Positions 7,656 through 16,147 of a stretch of DNA of 22,152 bases are shown piece after piece. The stretch's first letter is position 1. Each line of letters starts with the position of its first letter. The DNA lies in contig CAKRAY010000009.1 in assembly GCA_934296355.1 (NCBI GenBank), forward strand, positions 1 through 22,152, given 5' to 3'. Both the position numbers and the translations under genes were made by a program. This stretch comes from an uncultured Clostridia bacterium (lineage in GTDB: Bacteria > Bacillota > Clostridia > Christensenellales > DTU072). Under the pieces are notes generated by a model that worked only from the letters and a program-made list of their open reading frames with translations, was not told the DNA's origin and made no database searches.

Positions 7656-7955
7656 ATGGAATCTAAATTTGACGGCGGCTTGCTCGGCATGATCGGTATC
7701 AACATTTTGCAAAGTCTTATCATTACGTTTACGCTTTGTATAGGTTTACCTTGGGCGGTTTGCATAAAGGAAAACTGGTACGCTAAGCACACCACTATCG
7801 ACGGTCATCAAGTCGTTTTCGACGGAACCGGCGGACAACTTTTCGGCAACTACATAAAGTGGCTCTTACTCACGTTGATAACTTTCGGAATCTACGGATT
7901 CTGGCTGAGTATTAAAATGAAACAGTGGGTCGTTAAGCACACTCACTTGGCTTAA
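7656..7955 (+). CDS. Small DUF898-like (YjgN-type) membrane protein, copy 1
   Basis: A 99-residue protein with two hydrophobic segments (about 12-36 and 67-88). Around them is the pattern FDG...GLPWAVCIKENWYAKHT and IDGHQVVFDGTGGQLFGNY, then ITFGIYGFWLSIKMKQW, which resembles the repeats of DUF898/YjgN membrane proteins, whose function is unknown. AGGAGG ends 7 bases before the ATG. It is nearly identical to 8336-8635 (Ser20 here, Asn there). It has its own promoter and a terminator at 8002-8032, so it is monocistronic. The family assignment is from remembered motifs and is moderately sure. Confidence 0.88.
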   Translation: MESKFDGGLLGMIGINILQSLIITFTLCIGLPWAVCIKENWYAKHTTIDGHQVVFDGTGGQLFGNYIKWLLLTLITFGIYGFWLSIKMKQWVVKHTHLA

Positions 7956-8001
7956 TAACAACAAAAAAAAATAGTTTTCCCTAAAAACGTTTCAAATCGG
8001 T

Positions 8002-8032
8002 CGCGGCGATGTCATCGCCGCGGCTTTTTTTT
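8002..8032 (+). terminator. Terminator of DUF898-like copy 1
   Basis: A 9-bp GC-rich perfect stem (8002-8010 with 8014-8022) with a 3-base loop, followed by GC and eight T. Confidence 0.9.
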
Positions 8033-8046
8033 CGATATCATATCGT

Positions 8047-8083
8047 CAAAAAAACGAGAGGAATTGTTTTATTCCCTCTCGTT
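8047..8083 (-). terminator. Terminator-like hairpin facing the minus strand
   Basis: The stem AACGAGAGG/CCTCTCGTT (8053-8061 with 8075-8083) extends by AAT/ATT with one bulged C. Read on the minus strand it ends in a run of seven T, but no minus-strand gene is nearby. It may travel with the adjacent repeat. The stretch 7956-8335 otherwise holds the first terminator, the repeat at 8121-8195 and the second promoter. Confidence 0.55.
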
Positions 8084-8120
8084 ATATAATAATTGAACCT
8101 ACAACCGGTCAACCGACACG

Positions 8121-8195
8121 CCTATATGCGGCTATACGCTTAAATAAGAACAAAAGTCTATTCGCGAAATTTGGATGCAACGTGCGTACGTTGCC
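8121..8195 (+). repeat. Mosaic intergenic repeat, copy B
   Basis: Same module order as 301-370: GCGGCTATACGCTTAA, AAGAACAAAAGTCTATTCGCG, GGATGCAACGTGCGTACGTTGCC. It lies between the two copies of the DUF898-like gene, just before the duplicated promoter segment begins. Confidence 0.85.
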
Positions 8196-8234
8196 AAACG
8201 TGCGTGGCATTTGCAAAATTTGCATAAATCGTCT

Positions 8235-8263
8235 TTGACATAACGACAAGTATACCCTATAAT
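8235..8263 (+). promoter_or_regulatory. Consensus promoter of DUF898-like copy 2, possibly also of the lipoprotein gene
   Basis: TTGACA (8235-8240), 17 bp, TATAAT (8258-8263). No terminator or separate promoter is visible between copy 2 and the gene at 8688, so this promoter may drive both. Confidence 0.88.
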
Positions 8264-8335
8264 TGGATAGATAACGAAAAGGTTAGGGGCTTGTCGTTAT
8301 TTTTATATTTTCAAAGAATTTTTAGGAGGAAAAGA

Positions 8336-8635
8336 ATGGAATCTAAATTTGACGGCGGCTTGCTCGGCATGATCGGCATCAACATTTTGCAAAATCTTAT
8401 CATTACGTTTACGCTTTGTATCGGTTTACCTTGGGCGGTTTGCATAAAGGAAAACTGGTACGCGAAGCACACCACTATCGACGGTCATCAAGTCGTTTTC
8501 GACGGAACCGGCGGACAACTTTTCGGCAACTACATAAAGTGGCTCTTACTCACGTTGATAACTTTCGGAATCTACGGATTCTGGCTGAGTATTAAAATGA
8601 AACAGTGGGTCGTTAAGCACACTCACTTGGCATAG
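8336..8635 (+). CDS. Small DUF898-like (YjgN-type) membrane protein, copy 2
   Basis: 98 of 99 residues match copy 1; the difference is Asn20 for Ser20. Most nucleotide differences are silent third-position changes, so both copies look selected and functional. The start at 8336 has AGGAGG 6 bases upstream; a longer in-frame start at 8291 lies in the conserved leader and has no ribosome binding site. The stop is 52 bases before the lipoprotein start. The position suggests, but does not show, a link to the surface protein. Confidence 0.9.
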   Translation: MESKFDGGLLGMIGINILQNLIITFTLCIGLPWAVCIKENWYAKHTTIDGHQVVFDGTGGQLFGNYIKWLLLTLITFGIYGFWLSIKMKQWVVKHTHLA

Positions 8636-8687
8636 ATTTCATAAAAAACAAGTATTAGACAACATAAAAACGCACGGGGGCGTCAAT

Positions 8688-11600
8688 ATGAAAATCGGGA
8701 AAAAACTTCTTCTCTTATTGGTATTTATTTTGGTATGCGCATGCATGGTCGCGTGTAACGACAAAACTTCGCAAGGCGCGGGAACCGGCGACGGCAAACA
8801 GTCGATAGAAGCGTTAGACGCGGTTACGGGCATTACGCTTAACCAGCATTTAATAGTTTGGAACGCCGTTTCGCAAGCGGAATATTACGGAATCGTCATA
8901 AACAGCGAGGAGCATTTGACGAACGAGGCGTTTTTCGACGTGCGTACGATAAACCTACCTAAGGGCGCGTATTCCGTTCAGGTCAAAGCGTATACGAGCA
9001 ATAAAAACAAAAAAACCTCGACTTCCGAAGCCGTTATGATAACGTATGCGGGCGCGGAAACGGTATATACGGTGCAAATCGTTCCCCAAGACGGCGGAAC
9101 GACTAACTTTACTTCGAGGGAATATAAAGCGAATAACGTCGTAGACCTTATCGCATACCCTAAGGAAGGATACCATTTCGACGGTTGGTATTCCGATAAT
9201 TTTTATAAACTTTCTTCCGAAAAAACGTTTAGTTTCTCGATTAACGGCAACACCGTTATTTTTGCTAATTTCTCGCTCGACGCCGAAACGATAAACAAAG
9301 AGGCTTACGAAGATTCCGAGTTAATGAGATGCTCGGAAGATTTTGCGGTAGTCGTGCTTTGCCCGGAGGGAGAATCGTACATAAAAGAACACTTTTTCGT
9401 TTACGACGATTACTTTTTGGACGACGACGGTAACGTGGTCGGCGGTTGCGAAGAGTATGCCGAAAGAAAAATCGGCAGAATAGAAAGTCGCGGTAACGAC
9501 TTGTATATCATTTCGCCGAGAGAAGAATACGCAAAGAGCGGCGCGTACGTCGCCAAAGCGACCGGAAACGTGTCGATTTTGAAAGAGTATTCGCGTTTTA
9601 TGAACTCCGTAGGCTCGCAAAACGCGTCAGCCAAGAACGCCGACGATTCGGGAGCGGATATCGACTCGGAACTGTCCGCGCTCGAAGACGATAAGGGCGT
9701 AGACTCGCTTACTTTCTCCATAGACAACGTGCCGCACGAGGATATTAAACTCAGAGCGGACGTTTATATTTATTCCTACGGCAGTAACGAGGAAGCGACT
9801 TCCGACAACGTGGACGGTTGGATTTTGGAAAGAATCGGCGACGGCATTTACGACCCCGACACCGGTATAAGCGGCGGCTTTACCACAAGGTCGATTACCG
9901 TAAGGAACGGATACGACTTAAAGGAAGGCGACGTGGTCGGCTTCGGCGGAACGATGACGAAAAACATTACCGTCAGCCAAATAAACGAAAACAGCGTTTT
10001 CGGTAGAATAAAAGATATTATTTACTGCGGCGATACCGAGTATTACCCGATTATTTACGTAGAACTGGAATCGGTGGAGAGCGATAGCGACGTGTTCGAA
10101 ACGCTCGACGTGTACTCCGAGGGCGATATAGATATAGAAAACTACGTCGACGTGGACGACGAGGAACTAAAAACCGGCGCGGCGAACTTGTTCTTCGCGT
10201 CCGAAGACTTCCAAAAGTTCTTGGCGTCCGTAGAAGTGGCGACGGAGCGTTACGCCGAAGAGAACGATTGCGTTTTGCAAGACGGCGCGTTGAACGCCGC
10301 GTCCATTTTGGACAAAATTAAATTAAAACCCGAATTAAAGAAAGAGAAAAACAAGTTCTCGCTGACTATAAGAGGCAACCTCGATATCGAATTCGGCAAA
10401 AAAGAGAAAAAATACGGTAAAGCGGGCGGCGTGTTCTCCGTTTCTTTCGAGTTTACCGAAGCGTTGAAATTCGAATACAACTTTTCTTGGGTAAAAAAGG
10501 AAACGAAAGTATTTAAGATAAAATATACCGCCGGAATAGACCTTAAAGTGGTCACGACGAACGAAACGAAGTTCGTTTTCGACGTTGCGGTCAAGTACTC
10601 CGCGGGTACGCAAACGGCGAAGTTCATACTTAACGAAAGCACGAAATACGTTCACGTAGCGGACTGCTTCCACGTCGACCAAATGAACGAAAGCAACAAG
10701 AAGACGTCCAACGAAACCATACAAGAAATAGAAAAGAAAGGCTATACGCCGTGTAAACACTGCATACATCCTAAATATATAGTAAACAATTCGAGCAAGT
10801 GCATACACTTAACGAACTGTTTCCACGTAGCGCAAATGCTCCCGACCAACAAACGCCCGACCACGTTATCGATAGATGACTTGACTAAGGACGGATATTG
10901 GGCGTGCGGAAGTTGCCACCCCGACAAAGCGGACGAAGAAATCGACCCCGAAGATACCGAAGCATTCAGAAAGAAAATAAGCGATTCGCTCAGCTACGAA
11001 GATTGGGGCGAAAAACTTAACGAACTTAAAAAATGCCTTAAAGACAGCGACGCGAATTACGATTCGAGCAAGGACTTCAGACTCATTGAAGTACCGTTCA
11101 ATTTCGTCGTTACCGTTTGGCTGAAAGCGTATCTCACGTTATCGTTTAACGTAGAAGCGAGCGTACATTACGAGCAAAAAACTTCCACGCGAGTGACCAT
11201 AGGCGTAAGAGCGGCGATTGGCGAAAACTTCCGTACGGCGTATGAAAAAGAAGAACTAGGCACGACCAAGGAAATGACCATCGTGGGTAAAATCGGCATT
11301 AAAGCGGGCGTAAAACTCGAAATAGCCGTGAGCGACCCGCTGAACTTGGTGTCCTTGGGCTTATACGGCACGGTGGGCGTTTACGCCGACTTAGCGGGTA
11401 TCGTACATATATCGAACGTAGGCGAGAACTACGCCGGCGCGTACTTCGAACTCGGCTTTTATTACGACTTCGGACTTACGTATAGGGTGCTTATGTTTAA
11501 GGGTTCGGTTTCTATAAGTAAACTGTTCGGCTTAAGCGGCAAAGTACCTTTCGTGAAAATGGGATACGATAAGGTAATTTACGCGTATACGAGAGACGTT

Positions 11601-14600
11601 TCCGAAGTTTTGGTGCAAGCCTCGGAGAACAAAAACGAGTTTACCTTAGGAGAATTGAATCTACTCGGCGTAAAGACCATCTCCTTGCCCTCGATGAAAA
11701 CCGCGCAAGAAACGCTCGACCTATCTTCGGGCGATTACGTAGTCAATTTGAGGTTAAAAGACGGCGATTATTACGAAATAGTCGGGTCTTCCATACGAGT
11801 AAAGAGCGGCGCGCCCGAAACTTTCGAAGATACTTTGAGCATTTCGATAACGAGCAAAGATAAATCGTGGAAAACGTTTAAGGGACATAACGACATACTC
11901 TATCTGCCGACGATTACGGTAAAACTCGTCTGCGCGAACAAATGTACCGACCACGCGCTGATATACTTGCCTACCGAAGATCCGACTTGCGAAGATACCG
12001 GCTTGGAAGAGTGCTTTATGTGTACGTATTGCTTAAAACTCTTCGATATAGAAATGAACGTGCAGTTAACGGAAAGGAAAGTTATCGCCGCGCTCGGACA
12101 CGATATCGTTCCTATCCCCGCCGTTCCCGCGACTTGTTATAAAACCGGTCTCGGCGAGGGCGCGATTTGTCAAAGATGCGAGTATATAAGCGTACCGCAA
12201 CCGGTCACCGACGCGCTCGGACACGAGGCGGGAGAAGAATGGCATATCGCCGTAGAGGCTTCTTGCGAAGGTCAGGGCAGTATGTATAGGAGTTGTATCC
12301 GTTGCGACTTGCCGATGAATTACAAAGCCGTTTTACCGCTCGGTCACGACGCGGGCGATCAAGAACTCTCTTGTCAAAACCCGATTTTGTGTACGCGTTG
12401 CGATAAAGTACTTGCCAAAGCCATAGGTCACGACTATTACGAAACGAGTAAGAAAGACCCCACTTGCGAAACCAACGGCTGGAAAGTCCTTACTTGTAAA
12501 AAGTGCTCGGGGACCACTACCGAGATAATCAACGCGACCGGACACGCCGATAGAAAGGACGCCGACGAAGTGTGGGTTTCCGTGGCTTCCACTTGCTTGG
12601 ACGCGGGCGAATGGTCGTGGAGATGCAATCACGTAGGTTGCGACGTCGAGGGCGGAAAAATATGTAAAGAAAGAATAGCCCCCGACGGTCATATCTATGC
12701 CGACGACTATACGGTAGACATCGAGCCGACTTGTACCGAACCCGGCGAAAAGTCTATTCACTGCGTTAAGTGCGGAGTGAAAAAATCCGATTCGCAAGTA
12801 ACGCTGGACGCGCTCGGACACGACAGTACCCCCGCGACTTGTACTACCGACGAAGTGTGCGCAAGATGCGATAAGAAGATTAAATCCGCGCTCGGTCATA
12901 AGTATGAACTCGCTACGCCCGGTAACGAAGAAGCCATTTATAGGTGCTTGACTTGTGGCGATGAAGTAACCCATACTCACGATTTCGAGTTGAAAGTAAT
13001 TCAACCCACTTGTACTTCGCAAGGCTATACCGAACATACTTGTAAAGAAGAATTTTGTAGTCACTACACGTATAGAAGCGACTTCAATCAGCGCGAACAC
13101 GCTTGGCAAGAAAGTAAACGCGGGGAGGCTACTTGCTCGAATAACGGCTTTGTAGAATACGTTTGCGCCTACTCCGATTGCGGCGAAACCAAGACCGAAA
13201 CGCTGGTCGCGCACCATGTTTACGACGAGGACTACACCGTGGACGTAGAACCGACTTGTACGGCGAAAGGCAGTAAGAGCAAGCATTGCTTGTGGTACGA
13301 TATTTGCGGAGTGAAGACCGACGCGCAAGAGATAGACGAGAAAGGACATACCGCTAATATGGAACACGCGAGTTGCGTAGAAGACAGCGTTTGCGTTACT
13401 TGCGGACAAGTTCTGGAAAAATCGATCGGACACGACTTCCGCGAAGTCGAAGGCACGAGGGAGTACGAATCGTACACCGCCTTGTTCCGTTGCGAAAAAT
13501 GCGGCGAAGAGAAAACCGATGCGTTCGCGCATAACTATGACTCGGGCGAAGTAATCGCGCCTACTTGCGTGTCCGAGGGATATACTATATATCGTTGCAC
13601 GGACAAGAATTGTAACTTCGAGAAGAAAGATAACTATACCGCCAAGGTAGACCACGTTTACGGCGATACGGGCGTAATAACCGAGCCGACTTGTATAGCC
13701 GACGGTTTCGCTACCTACGCTTGCCTTGTTTGCGGTCACGAAGATAGAAGAGCGTATGAAGACAATCAAAAACTCGGACACTTCTGGAAAGAATCGCCCG
13801 CAGTCAACCCGACTTGTACCGAACCCGGTAAAACCGCCGGCGTATACTGCTTGCGTTGCAAAAAGGTAAGTTTAGAGCAAACAACCGTAGACGCGCTCGG
13901 ACATAATTATATAGATACGCAAGTCGAACCTACTTGTACGCAAGACGGCTATACTCGCCACGCTTGCGATAGATGCGGCGATAGTTACGACGATAGCAAA
14001 ACCGCGGCGCACGGCTTGATAAAAGTAGAACGTAAAGAGGCTGCTTGCGAAACCGCCGGCAATATAGAATACTACCGTTGTTCGTTACTGACTTGCGGAA
14101 AACTCTATTCCGACAAAGGCGGCTTAAATCAAATCAGCGCGGCAAACACGGTTATCGCCGCCAAGGGTCACGATTACGATAGAAGCAGTTACTTTAAGTA
14201 TGAAAATAGCACTTGCGCAAAAACGGGTAAGGCTGTATACAAGTGCAAAAATTGCGACGATTTGGAAGAACATATCATAGATAAAAAAGACCATACCAAT
14301 AAGATTAACGCAAGAATAGAACCTACTTGTACGACCGAAGGTAAAACCGAAGGCGTTGAATGCGCCGTTTGCGGCGAAATAATAGTATCGCAAAACCCGA
14401 TTCCCGCTAAGGGACACTCGTATAAAGCAATAAGACAAGAACCGACTTGCACGGAAGCCGGACTTATAACTTATACTTGTACCGTATGTAACGATAAAAA
14501 TGAGGAAGATATCGACCCGCTAGGACACGATTTGAAAGAAAAAGCCGATTATGAAGAGTTAAAGTCAGAAGACGAGTGTTCACCGGACAATTATTGGAAA

Positions 14601-15851
14601 TGCCTTAGATGTGAAAAATACTACTCCGATGCAGAAGGTGAAACTGAAATCAAAAAAGGCGATTGGGTCAATGCACATGTACTTACTACGGTAAAAGAAA
14701 GAAAAGATGATGGAAAGATTTGTACAGAAAATTATACTATCTACGAGTGTACTCGTTGTACCAATGGTGTAACCAAAATCGTGTATGACAAACATAGTGC
14801 TAACGATAATTGCATTTGTGCAAGATGCGGAGCGGTTGCGCACATGCCCAACGACAATTGCATTTGTACAAAATGCGGAGCGACCGCACACACATTTGAC
14901 GATAATTGCGTATGCACCGTATGCGGAAAAACTGTTCACGGAATTAAAGACGGTAACTATTGTCGTCATAATAACAATATTTACTTCGGTACATATCCGC
15001 AAAGCAAAGTAATGGATAATAGCATTACTTCCGCTCTTACTATCCTAGCGGGAACGTTACCTACTTCGAGTAATTCCGCTAATTGGACTTCCTATGGCTA
15101 CTATATAGGCGGAAAAGTAAGTAACTTTATGTGGTATATCGACAAAGAATATAAAGGCGAGAAGTATAGAGGAGTGTACTTCACGAGTTATAGACCTTAT
15201 ACCTGTGGTAGCAGTAGTTCTACGAGTAACACTTATCAAGACGATAACGGCTACTATACGTCCACGGTATATTGGTTTAAGTATGAACCTATTAAGTGGA
15301 GAATACTAAAAGAAAGCGACGGAAAAGCGTTAATTTTAGCAGACTTAGCGATAGACAGTCAACAGTATTATCATAGTAAGTCAAACCGTACGGTTGGCGG
15401 TAATACCGTATATCCCAATAACTATGCGGAAAGTGATATTAGAAAGTGGCTTAACGATACCTTCTATAATACCGCTTTTAGCACGTTGCAAAAAAAATTG
15501 ATACAAGTTACCGAAGTGGATAACAGCACAAGTAGCACTGGACCAAATAGTAATGATTACGCTTGCGAAAATACAAACGACAACGTATTCTTACTTAGTT
15601 GCACGGATGTAGCCGCTTACTTAACGATCAATAGCGAAAGACAAATGAAGAGTAGCGACTACGCTAAGAGTCAAGGCATACAAGAAGGCAATAGTTACGT
15701 CGGACCGCATATGTGGTGGCTCCGTTCGCCTTACTATTACGAGTGTGATGGCGCACACAGCGTCGATTACGGCGGCTTTCTCGACTACGATGCCAACGTC
15801 CACTGTACTGGCGACGGCGTTCTTCCCGCTTTGGTGATGCGGTTATCGTGA
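8688..15851 (+). CDS. Giant Cys-rich repeat lipoprotein with C-terminal DUF6273-like domain
   Basis: 2387 residues. A lipoprotein signal peptide ends in MVAC (Cys23), so the protein is probably lipid-anchored outside the membrane. In order: FN3-like domain (about 41-122); InlB B-repeat-like domain with GYHFDGWYS (125-197); a long acidic and beta-rich region (200-650); two Ada-like modules (653-692 and 704-743) with spaced His/Cys and a GYxxCxxC end; a second beta-rich region (about 790-980); about 24 degenerate repeats of the form PTCTxxGYxxxxCxxCG...ALGH plus three short CxCxxCG units (1081-2087); and a DUF6273-like domain starting NNIYFGTYPQ (2097) with EPIKWRIL and WWLRSP (2343-2348). The Cys pairs could bind metal or form disulfides. 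The ribosome binding site is a modest GGGGGCG. Codon use turns more AT-rich from about 14530. The role is unknown; adhesion or ligand binding is an inference. Confidence 0.93.
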   Translation: MKIGKKLLLLLVFILVCACMVACNDKTSQGAGTGDGKQSIEALDAVTGITLNQHLIVWNAVSQAEYYGIVINSEEHLTNEAFFDVRTINLPKGAYSVQVKAYTSNKNKKTSTSEAVMITYAGAETVYTVQIVPQDGGTTNFTSREYKANNVVDLIAYPKEGYHFDGWYSDNFYKLSSEKTFSFSINGNTVIFANFSLDAETINKEAYEDSELMRCSEDFAVVVLCPEGESYIKEHFFVYDDYFLDDDGNVVGGCEEYAERKIGRIESRGNDLYIISPREEYAKSGAYVAKATGNVSILKEYSRFMNSVGSQNASAKNADDSGADIDSELSALEDDKGVDSLTFSIDNVPHEDIKLRADVYIYSYGSNEEATSDNVDGWILERIGDGIYDPDTGISGGFTTRSITVRNGYDLKEGDVVGFGGTMTKNITVSQINENSVFGRIKDIIYCGDTEYYPIIYVELESVESDSDVFETLDVYSEGDIDIENYVDVDDEELKTGAANLFFASEDFQKFLASVEVATERYAEENDCVLQDGALNAASILDKIKLKPELKKEKNKFSLTIRGNLDIEFGKKEKKYGKAGGVFSVSFEFTEALKFEYNFSWVKKETKVFKIKYTAGIDLKVVTTNETKFVFDVAVKYSAGTQTAKFILNESTKYVHVADCFHVDQMNESNKKTSNETIQEIEKKGYTPCKHCIHPKYIVNNSSKCIHLTNCFHVAQMLPTNKRPTTLSIDDLTKDGYWACGSCHPDKADEEIDPEDTEAFRKKISDSLSYEDWGEKLNELKKCLKDSDANYDSSKDFRLIEVPFNFVVTVWLKAYLTLSFNVEASVHYEQKTSTRVTIGVRAAIGENFRTAYEKEELGTTKEMTIVGKIGIKAGVKLEIAVSDPLNLVSLGLYGTVGVYADLAGIVHISNVGENYAGAYFELGFYYDFGLTYRVLMFKGSVSISKLFGLSGKVPFVKMGYDKVIYAYTRDVSEVLVQASENKNEFTLGELNLLGVKTISLPSMKTAQETLDLSSGDYVVNLRLKDGDYYEIVGSSIRVKSGAPETFEDTLSISITSKDKSWKTFKGHNDILYLPTITVKLVCANKCTDHALIYLPTEDPTCEDTGLEECFMCTYCLKLFDIEMNVQLTERKVIAALGHDIVPIPAVPATCYKTGLGEGAICQRCEYISVPQPVTDALGHEAGEEWHIAVEASCEGQGSMYRSCIRCDLPMNYKAVLPLGHDAGDQELSCQNPILCTRCDKVLAKAIGHDYYETSKKDPTCETNGWKVLTCKKCSGTTTEIINATGHADRKDADEVWVSVASTCLDAGEWSWRCNHVGCDVEGGKICKERIAPDGHIYADDYTVDIEPTCTEPGEKSIHCVKCGVKKSDSQVTLDALGHDSTPATCTTDEVCARCDKKIKSALGHKYELATPGNEEAIYRCLTCGDEVTHTHDFELKVIQPTCTSQGYTEHTCKEEFCSHYTYRSDFNQREHAWQESKRGEATCSNNGFVEYVCAYSDCGETKTETLVAHHVYDEDYTVDVEPTCTAKGSKSKHCLWYDICGVKTDAQEIDEKGHTANMEHASCVEDSVCVTCGQVLEKSIGHDFREVEGTREYESYTALFRCEKCGEEKTDAFAHNYDSGEVIAPTCVSEGYTIYRCTDKNCNFEKKDNYTAKVDHVYGDTGVITEPTCIADGFATYACLVCGHEDRRAYEDNQKLGHFWKESPAVNPTCTEPGKTAGVYCLRCKKVSLEQTTVDALGHNYIDTQVEPTCTQDGYTRHACDRCGDSYDDSKTAAHGLIKVERKEAACETAGNIEYYRCSLLTCGKLYSDKGGLNQISAANTVIAAKGHDYDRSSYFKYENSTCAKTGKAVYKCKNCDDLEEHIIDKKDHTNKINARIEPTCTTEGKTEGVECAVCGEIIVSQNPIPAKGHSYKAIRQEPTCTEAGLITYTCTVCNDKNEEDIDPLGHDLKEKADYEELKSEDECSPDNYWKCLRCEKYYSDAEGETEIKKGDWVNAHVLTTVKERKDDGKICTENYTIYECTRCTNGVTKIVYDKHSANDNCICARCGAVAHMPNDNCICTKCGATAHTFDDNCVCTVCGKTVHGIKDGNYCRHNNNIYFGTYPQSKVMDNSITSALTILAGTLPTSSNSANWTSYGYYIGGKVSNFMWYIDKEYKGEKYRGVYFTSYRPYTCGSSSSTSNTYQDDNGYYTSTVYWFKYEPIKWRILKESDGKALILADLAIDSQQYYHSKSNRTVGGNTVYPNNYAESDIRKWLNDTFYNTAFSTLQKKLIQVTEVDNSTSSTGPNSNDYACENTNDNVFLLSCTDVAAYLTINSERQMKSSDYAKSQGIQEGNSYVGPHMWWLRSPYYYECDGAHSVDYGGFLDYDANVHCTGDGVLPALVMRLS

Positions 15852-15856
15852 TAACC
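15711..15856 (+). other. Candidate DGR-type variable region at the 3' end of the lipoprotein gene
   Basis: After WWLRSP, 31 of the 34 codons 2349-2382 (15732-15833) are NNY, and AA occurs only once in these 102 bases. Four-fold residues (Val GTC, Leu CTC, Ala GCC) also end in pyrimidine. This is what adenine-directed mutagenesis of AAY codons would leave. A perfect 16-bp dyad, GGTTATC-GT-GATAACC (15841-15856), spans the stop codon. No reverse transcriptase or template repeat is in the window. Confidence 0.4.
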
Positions 15857-15873
15857 AAGAATCACCGATAATC

Positions 15874-15891
15874 TTGCGCCATAAGGCGCAA
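15874..15891 (+). other. Short perfect hairpin just after the lipoprotein gene
   Basis: TTGCGCC and GGCGCAA form a 7-bp stem with loop ATAA, 23 bases after the stop. Some DGR target genes carry a similar short GC-rich hairpin after the variable region. It has no T-run, so it is not a terminator by itself. Confidence 0.55.
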
Positions 15892-15896
15892 TCGAC

Positions 15897-15938
15897 TTAC
15901 GGAAAACGGAAAGCGATTTTGTCGCCCGTTTTTCGTAA
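15897..15938 (+). other. Long imperfect hairpin
   Basis: TTACGGAAAACGG (15897-15909) pairs with CCGTTTTTCGTAA (15926-15938) with one wobble. Inside it GCGA/TCGC forms a second stem. Only a short T-run lies within the 3' arm, so a role in termination is uncertain. Confidence 0.5.
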
Positions 15939-15953
15939 TGACTGTAAAAATAC

Positions 15954-15988
15954 AAAGAACTCGCCTTATTCTCGGCGGGTTCTTTGAT
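15954..15988 (+). terminator. Probable terminator of the lipoprotein gene
   Basis: A 12-bp stem AAAGAACTCGCC/GGCGGGTTCTTT with one U-G pair and an 8-base loop (15954-15985). The T-rich tract is weak (TCTTTGATTT), but this is the strongest terminator-like structure after the gene. Confidence 0.6.
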
Positions 15989-16147
15989 TTATGGCGGTCG
16001 GCAATGCCGAGCAATCAACGCTTTCTTAGCGTGGAGTGTCTCATGCACGTTGCTTTACACCACAAAAAACAATACTATTTTTATTATTGAAAACCTATTT
16101 TTGTCGAGAAAACAAAAGCGGATATAAGAAATCTAAGTTTTTTGTGG

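Larger units (their letters stand above)
8199..8635 (+). repeat. Second unit of a tandem duplication (first unit about 7519-7955)
   Basis: About 437 bp covering the promoter, inverted repeat, ribosome binding site and whole gene are repeated 681 bp apart. Identity is very high, with scattered substitutions and one single-base indel before the start codon. Both ends are sharp: upstream sequences differ before about 7519/8199, and downstream sequences differ from the stop codon on. Confidence 0.93.

Noticed and set aside
12333..13781. 482-codon antisense frame within the Cys-rich repeats
   Set aside because: The periodic repeat codons keep the opposite frame open by chance. There is no start context and no known domain.
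11981..14960. CRISPR-like array
   Set aside because: The repetition is at protein level with variable spacing inside one open reading frame; no exact direct DNA repeats with spacers.
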